A stretch of 16,678 nucleotides of DNA from JAGNNV01 sp031392925 (GTDB taxonomy: Bacteria > Acidobacteriota > Vicinamibacteria > Fen-336 > JAGNNV01): positions 1-16,678 of the forward strand of contig JANMVV010000363.1 of assembly GCA_031392925.1 (NCBI GenBank), given 5' to 3'. The translations under genes and the position numbers were made by a program. The notes under the pieces are model-generated. The model did no database searches, was not told where the DNA came from, and worked only from the letters and a program-made list of their open reading frames with translations. Positions 16,045 through 16,678 of the stretch are shown here, one piece after another; the first letter of the stretch is position 1; every line of letters starts with the position of its first letter.

Positions 16045-16300
16045 CTTTTATCGAGCTCGATCGGAAGATTGAGGAAAAGCCCCTTTGAGCCTGTCGGAAA
16101 CGCTCGGCATTCTCGCGAATGCCCCAGACGACAGCCTGAAAGGCCGGTCCTCGAAGCCGTTCTCGCCGATTGGGAAGGGTTGTGCGCAGACATCACCAGT
16201 GGCTGCGGACTCTTGCTAAACGGCCGCTGAACTGTGTGCGGCAACAGGGAGATCGATGTCTGAGCTTACGGGCGGGATGGAACTGTTGGCGGGAAGGCCC
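16045..16300 (+). pseudogene. Decayed shikimate kinase/BoxR-like fragment
   Basis: The DNA matches the kinase-like half of boxR in order. TTTTATCGAGCTCGATCGG corresponds to 2160-2178, and TGAGCCTGTCGGA is identical to a 13-mer at about 2202-2214. CCTCGAAGCCGTTCTCG resembles the 2268-2284 region. CTGAACTGTGTGCGGCAACA with the GGGAGATCGA after it resembles 2400-2430 (the NRVVQQGDR part). Frames are broken: FIELDRKIEEK runs into a stop, and LSLSE resumes in another frame. Several stops follow. The P-loop end is not seen. It is much more diverged than the CHAT relic next to it (roughly two-thirds identity by eye), so it may come from boxR, a boxR paralogue or aroK. Confidence 0.65.
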
Positions 16301-16337
16301 GGGCTTCAACCGGTTCAAAGCGGACAGAAAGACTTTC

Positions 16338-16342
16338 GGAGG
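16338..16342 (+). promoter_or_regulatory. Shine-Dalgarno of the alkylation-repair gene
   Basis: GGAGG lies six bases before the GTG at 16349. It is the clearest ribosome binding site in the window and fixes that GTG as the start. Confidence 0.8.
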
Positions 16343-16348
16343 AAAGAC

Positions 16349-16678
16349 GTGACACTTGAGGAAGTTCTAAAGCGACTGCGCCAGGAGGGTGATCCCAAGC
16401 ATGCCCTTGCGCTCGAAAAACTGGGGGTCAAGCCCCGCGCTTCGTATGGCGTGCCGCCCGTCAAGATGAAGAAGATTGTGGGCGACATCGGCCGCGACCA
16501 TCGTCTCGCCCAGGAGCTGTGGGGCACCGGCCTGTATGACGCGCGCCTTCTCGCCTCCCTCATCGACGAGCCGGAGAAGGTCACCAAGGTCCAGATGGAC
16601 CGCTGGGCGCGCCAGTTCGACTCGCAGGCCATCTGCGACAACTGCTGCTTCAACCTCTTCCACGCCACCCAGTTCTCC
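16349..16678 (+). CDS. AlkD-like DNA alkylation repair protein (5' part, cut by window end)
   Basis: The N-terminal 110 residues of a HEAT-like-repeat DNA glycosylase of the AlkC/AlkD superfamily, which removes positively charged alkylated bases such as 3- and 7-alkylpurines. Recognisable blocks are TLEEVLKRLRQEGDPKHA at the start, YGVPPVKMKKI (about 32-42), LAQELWGTGLYDARLLASL (54-72), VTKVQMDRWARQFDSQAICD (80-99) and CCFNLF (101-106). These match the conserved order of the family. Translation starts at a GTG with a strong GGAGG. The gene continues past the window end, so the later repeats and the catalytic aspartate region cannot be judged. It lies just after the two gene relics and has no evident link to them. 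Confidence 0.85.
   Translation, partial: MTLEEVLKRLRQEGDPKHALALEKLGVKPRASYGVPPVKMKKIVGDIGRDHRLAQELWGTGLYDARLLASLIDEPEKVTKVQMDRWARQFDSQAICDNCCFNLFHATQFS

Overview
The window is GC-rich bacterial chromosome. It carries a box-pathway gene pair (aerobic benzoyl-CoA degradation), an ECF sigma/anti-sigma pair, a TPR-CHAT protease and a giant secreted multidomain protein. This mix points to a free-living aerobic environmental bacterium, perhaps Acidobacteriota or a myxobacteria-like lineage. The placement is a guess from gene style, because no rRNA or other marker is present. Most start codons lack a clear Shine-Dalgarno; boxC and boxR appear to have near-leaderless transcripts.

Layout. (1) 1-2632: a REP-like repeat at the left edge, boxC on the minus strand, and divergent boxR. 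The short region between them holds two 12-bp imperfect palindromes placed over the two candidate promoters. boxR ends in a hairpin. (2) 2669-3120 (minus): a frameshifted gene for a small exported Ig-like (He_PIG type) protein. (3) 3119-7286 (plus): ECF sigma factor, overlapping anti-sigma factor with two zinc-binding motifs, one membrane segment and a TPR-like tail, then an exported TPR-CHAT caspase-like protease. (4) 7386-15572 (plus): a 2728-residue secreted protein with a propeller-like N-terminus, two DUF11/LamG pairs, a He_PIG domain, five cadherin-like domains, three HYR domains, and three ~270-280-residue C-terminal units. Each unit looks like two tandem T4 gp19 (phage tail tube)-like folds. 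(5) 15644-16300: two gene relics, a CHAT copy with a 586-bp internal deletion and a decayed shikimate-kinase/BoxR-like piece. (6) From 16349: an AlkD-like DNA alkylation repair gene, cut by the window edge.

How it may work together (inference): the membrane-bound anti-sigma factor would hold the ECF sigma factor until an envelope signal arrives. The released sigma factor would then drive its own operon, including the exported CHAT protease and possibly the giant surface protein beside it, which could be the protease's substrate or partner. The CHAT 3' end and the truncated copy form ~95% identical direct repeats on either side of the giant gene, so that gene behaves like a recombinational cassette. 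boxC/boxR are functionally separate.
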